A model generated the notes under the pieces. That model ran no database searches, was not told the origin of the DNA, and saw only the letters and a list, made by a program, of their open reading frames with translations. Below, one piece after another: positions 63,753-64,000 of a DNA stretch of 64,000 nt. Position 1 is the stretch's first letter. Every line of letters begins with the position of its first letter. Source of the stretch: Anaerolineaceae bacterium (GTDB lineage Bacteria > Chloroflexota > Anaerolineae > Anaerolineales > Anaerolineaceae); the NCBI GenBank assembly GCA_016841445.1, contig JAENZD010000001.1:620001-684000 (forward strand), in the 5' to 3' direction. A program made the translations under genes and the position numbers.

Positions 63753-64000
63753 TTATGAACGCCCTTGCTTTCGATTGAGGTTAAGGATCAGAATGAATTC
63801 TCTTTTTTGACCTGTAACGGAAGCCAGGATATCGACGACTTTTCCCCGATAGATGTGTTCGTTTTTCAGGGTCATATCACAGGCCAGGAGGATTTCCTGC
63901 TGCTTTCCAAAAACAGCAGCTACCTCATTTAGCAGTTTTGTTAAACGGTAGGGTGTATCCATTAATATCACAGGACCATTTTCTCCCTTATATTTTTCAA
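63753..64000 (-). CDS. RsmI-like SAM methyltransferase paralog, C-terminal fragment
   Basis: The last 81 codons of a gene that begins beyond the window. GPVILMDTPYRLTKLLNEV matches the FYESPHRL region of RsmI in a variant (DTPYR) seen in a second tetrapyrrole-methylase-type subfamily; LLACDMTLKNEHIYRG aligns with VARELTKxxEEVxRG. The stop is one base before the tgt start, so it leads the RNA-modification operon. Its methylation target is unknown. Confidence 0.75.
   Translation of the reverse strand, partial: EKYKGENGPVILMDTPYRLTKLLNEVAAVFGKQQEILLACDMTLKNEHIYRGKVVDILASVTGQKREFILILNLNRKQGRS

Overview
The window looks like a chromosomal segment of a member of the Chloroflexota, most likely class Anaerolineae. 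This is inferred from gene content, not from a marker tree. The supports are lipoprotein-rich monoderm-style genes, a T-box in front of valS, a threonine block reading lysC-asd-HAD-thrC, and an Opp-type peptide importer. Base composition is mosaic: moderately GC-rich housekeeping blocks (about 12.2-18.5 kb and 36.6-64 kb) alternate with visibly AT-rich accessory stretches (about 5-12 kb and 18.6-34.9 kb).

Layout. 1-12 kb is an accessory zone of small membrane proteins and lipoproteins with a cytosolic 5'-nucleotidase-like enzyme. It holds two relics of the 3' end of thrC and one of the 3' end of proC, the two genes that bound the next block. 12.2-18.5 kb is amino-acid biosynthesis: aspartokinase, aspartate-semialdehyde dehydrogenase, a HAD-like protein and threonine synthase, coupled by four-base ATGA overlaps, then proC. 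18.6-30.4 kb is an AT-rich catabolic cluster: methylthioribose kinase diverging from an RpiR regulator, an LsrB/RbsB-type ABC importer, an M20 amidohydrolase and DhaK/DhaL-type kinase subunits. 30.4-34.9 kb has a decayed IS256-family transposase and an inverted IS end bracketing a 691-residue protein with a sigma-region-4-like HTH, winged helices and a HEPN-like C-terminus, followed by a zinc-ribbon protein. 34.9-36.5 kb is a dense field of short modular repeats, including an 87-bp tandem array, ending at tRNA-Arg(TCG).

36.6-44.6 kb carries an MFS transporter and a five-gene oligopeptide ABC operon. In it the binding protein appears circularly permuted, and the OppC permease has an inserted binding-protein-like lobe. 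45-48.5 kb holds an adhesin-like beta-repeat protein with its small membrane partner, and a membrane-anchored class A beta-lactamase-like protein. 48.7-59.6 kb is core: gmd, T-box-controlled valS, a nucleoside-phosphorylase-like protein, a HAD hydrolase, rsmI, a queuosine-precursor transporter, rsmE, a diacylglycerol-kinase-type lipid kinase and plsC. 59.6-64 kb is a five-gene minus-strand RNA-modification operon: RsmI-like paralog, Tgt variant, two tandem Arm/Rmt-like 16S rRNA methyltransferase homologs, and a NOP2/Sun (RsmF-like) methyltransferase.

The strongest candidates for something undescribed are the permuted OppA with its modified OppC, the RNA-modification operon, the IS-bracketed HEPN-like protein, and the HAD protein sitting where a homoserine kinase is expected. 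All functional calls rest on reading motifs by eye; no database search was possible.
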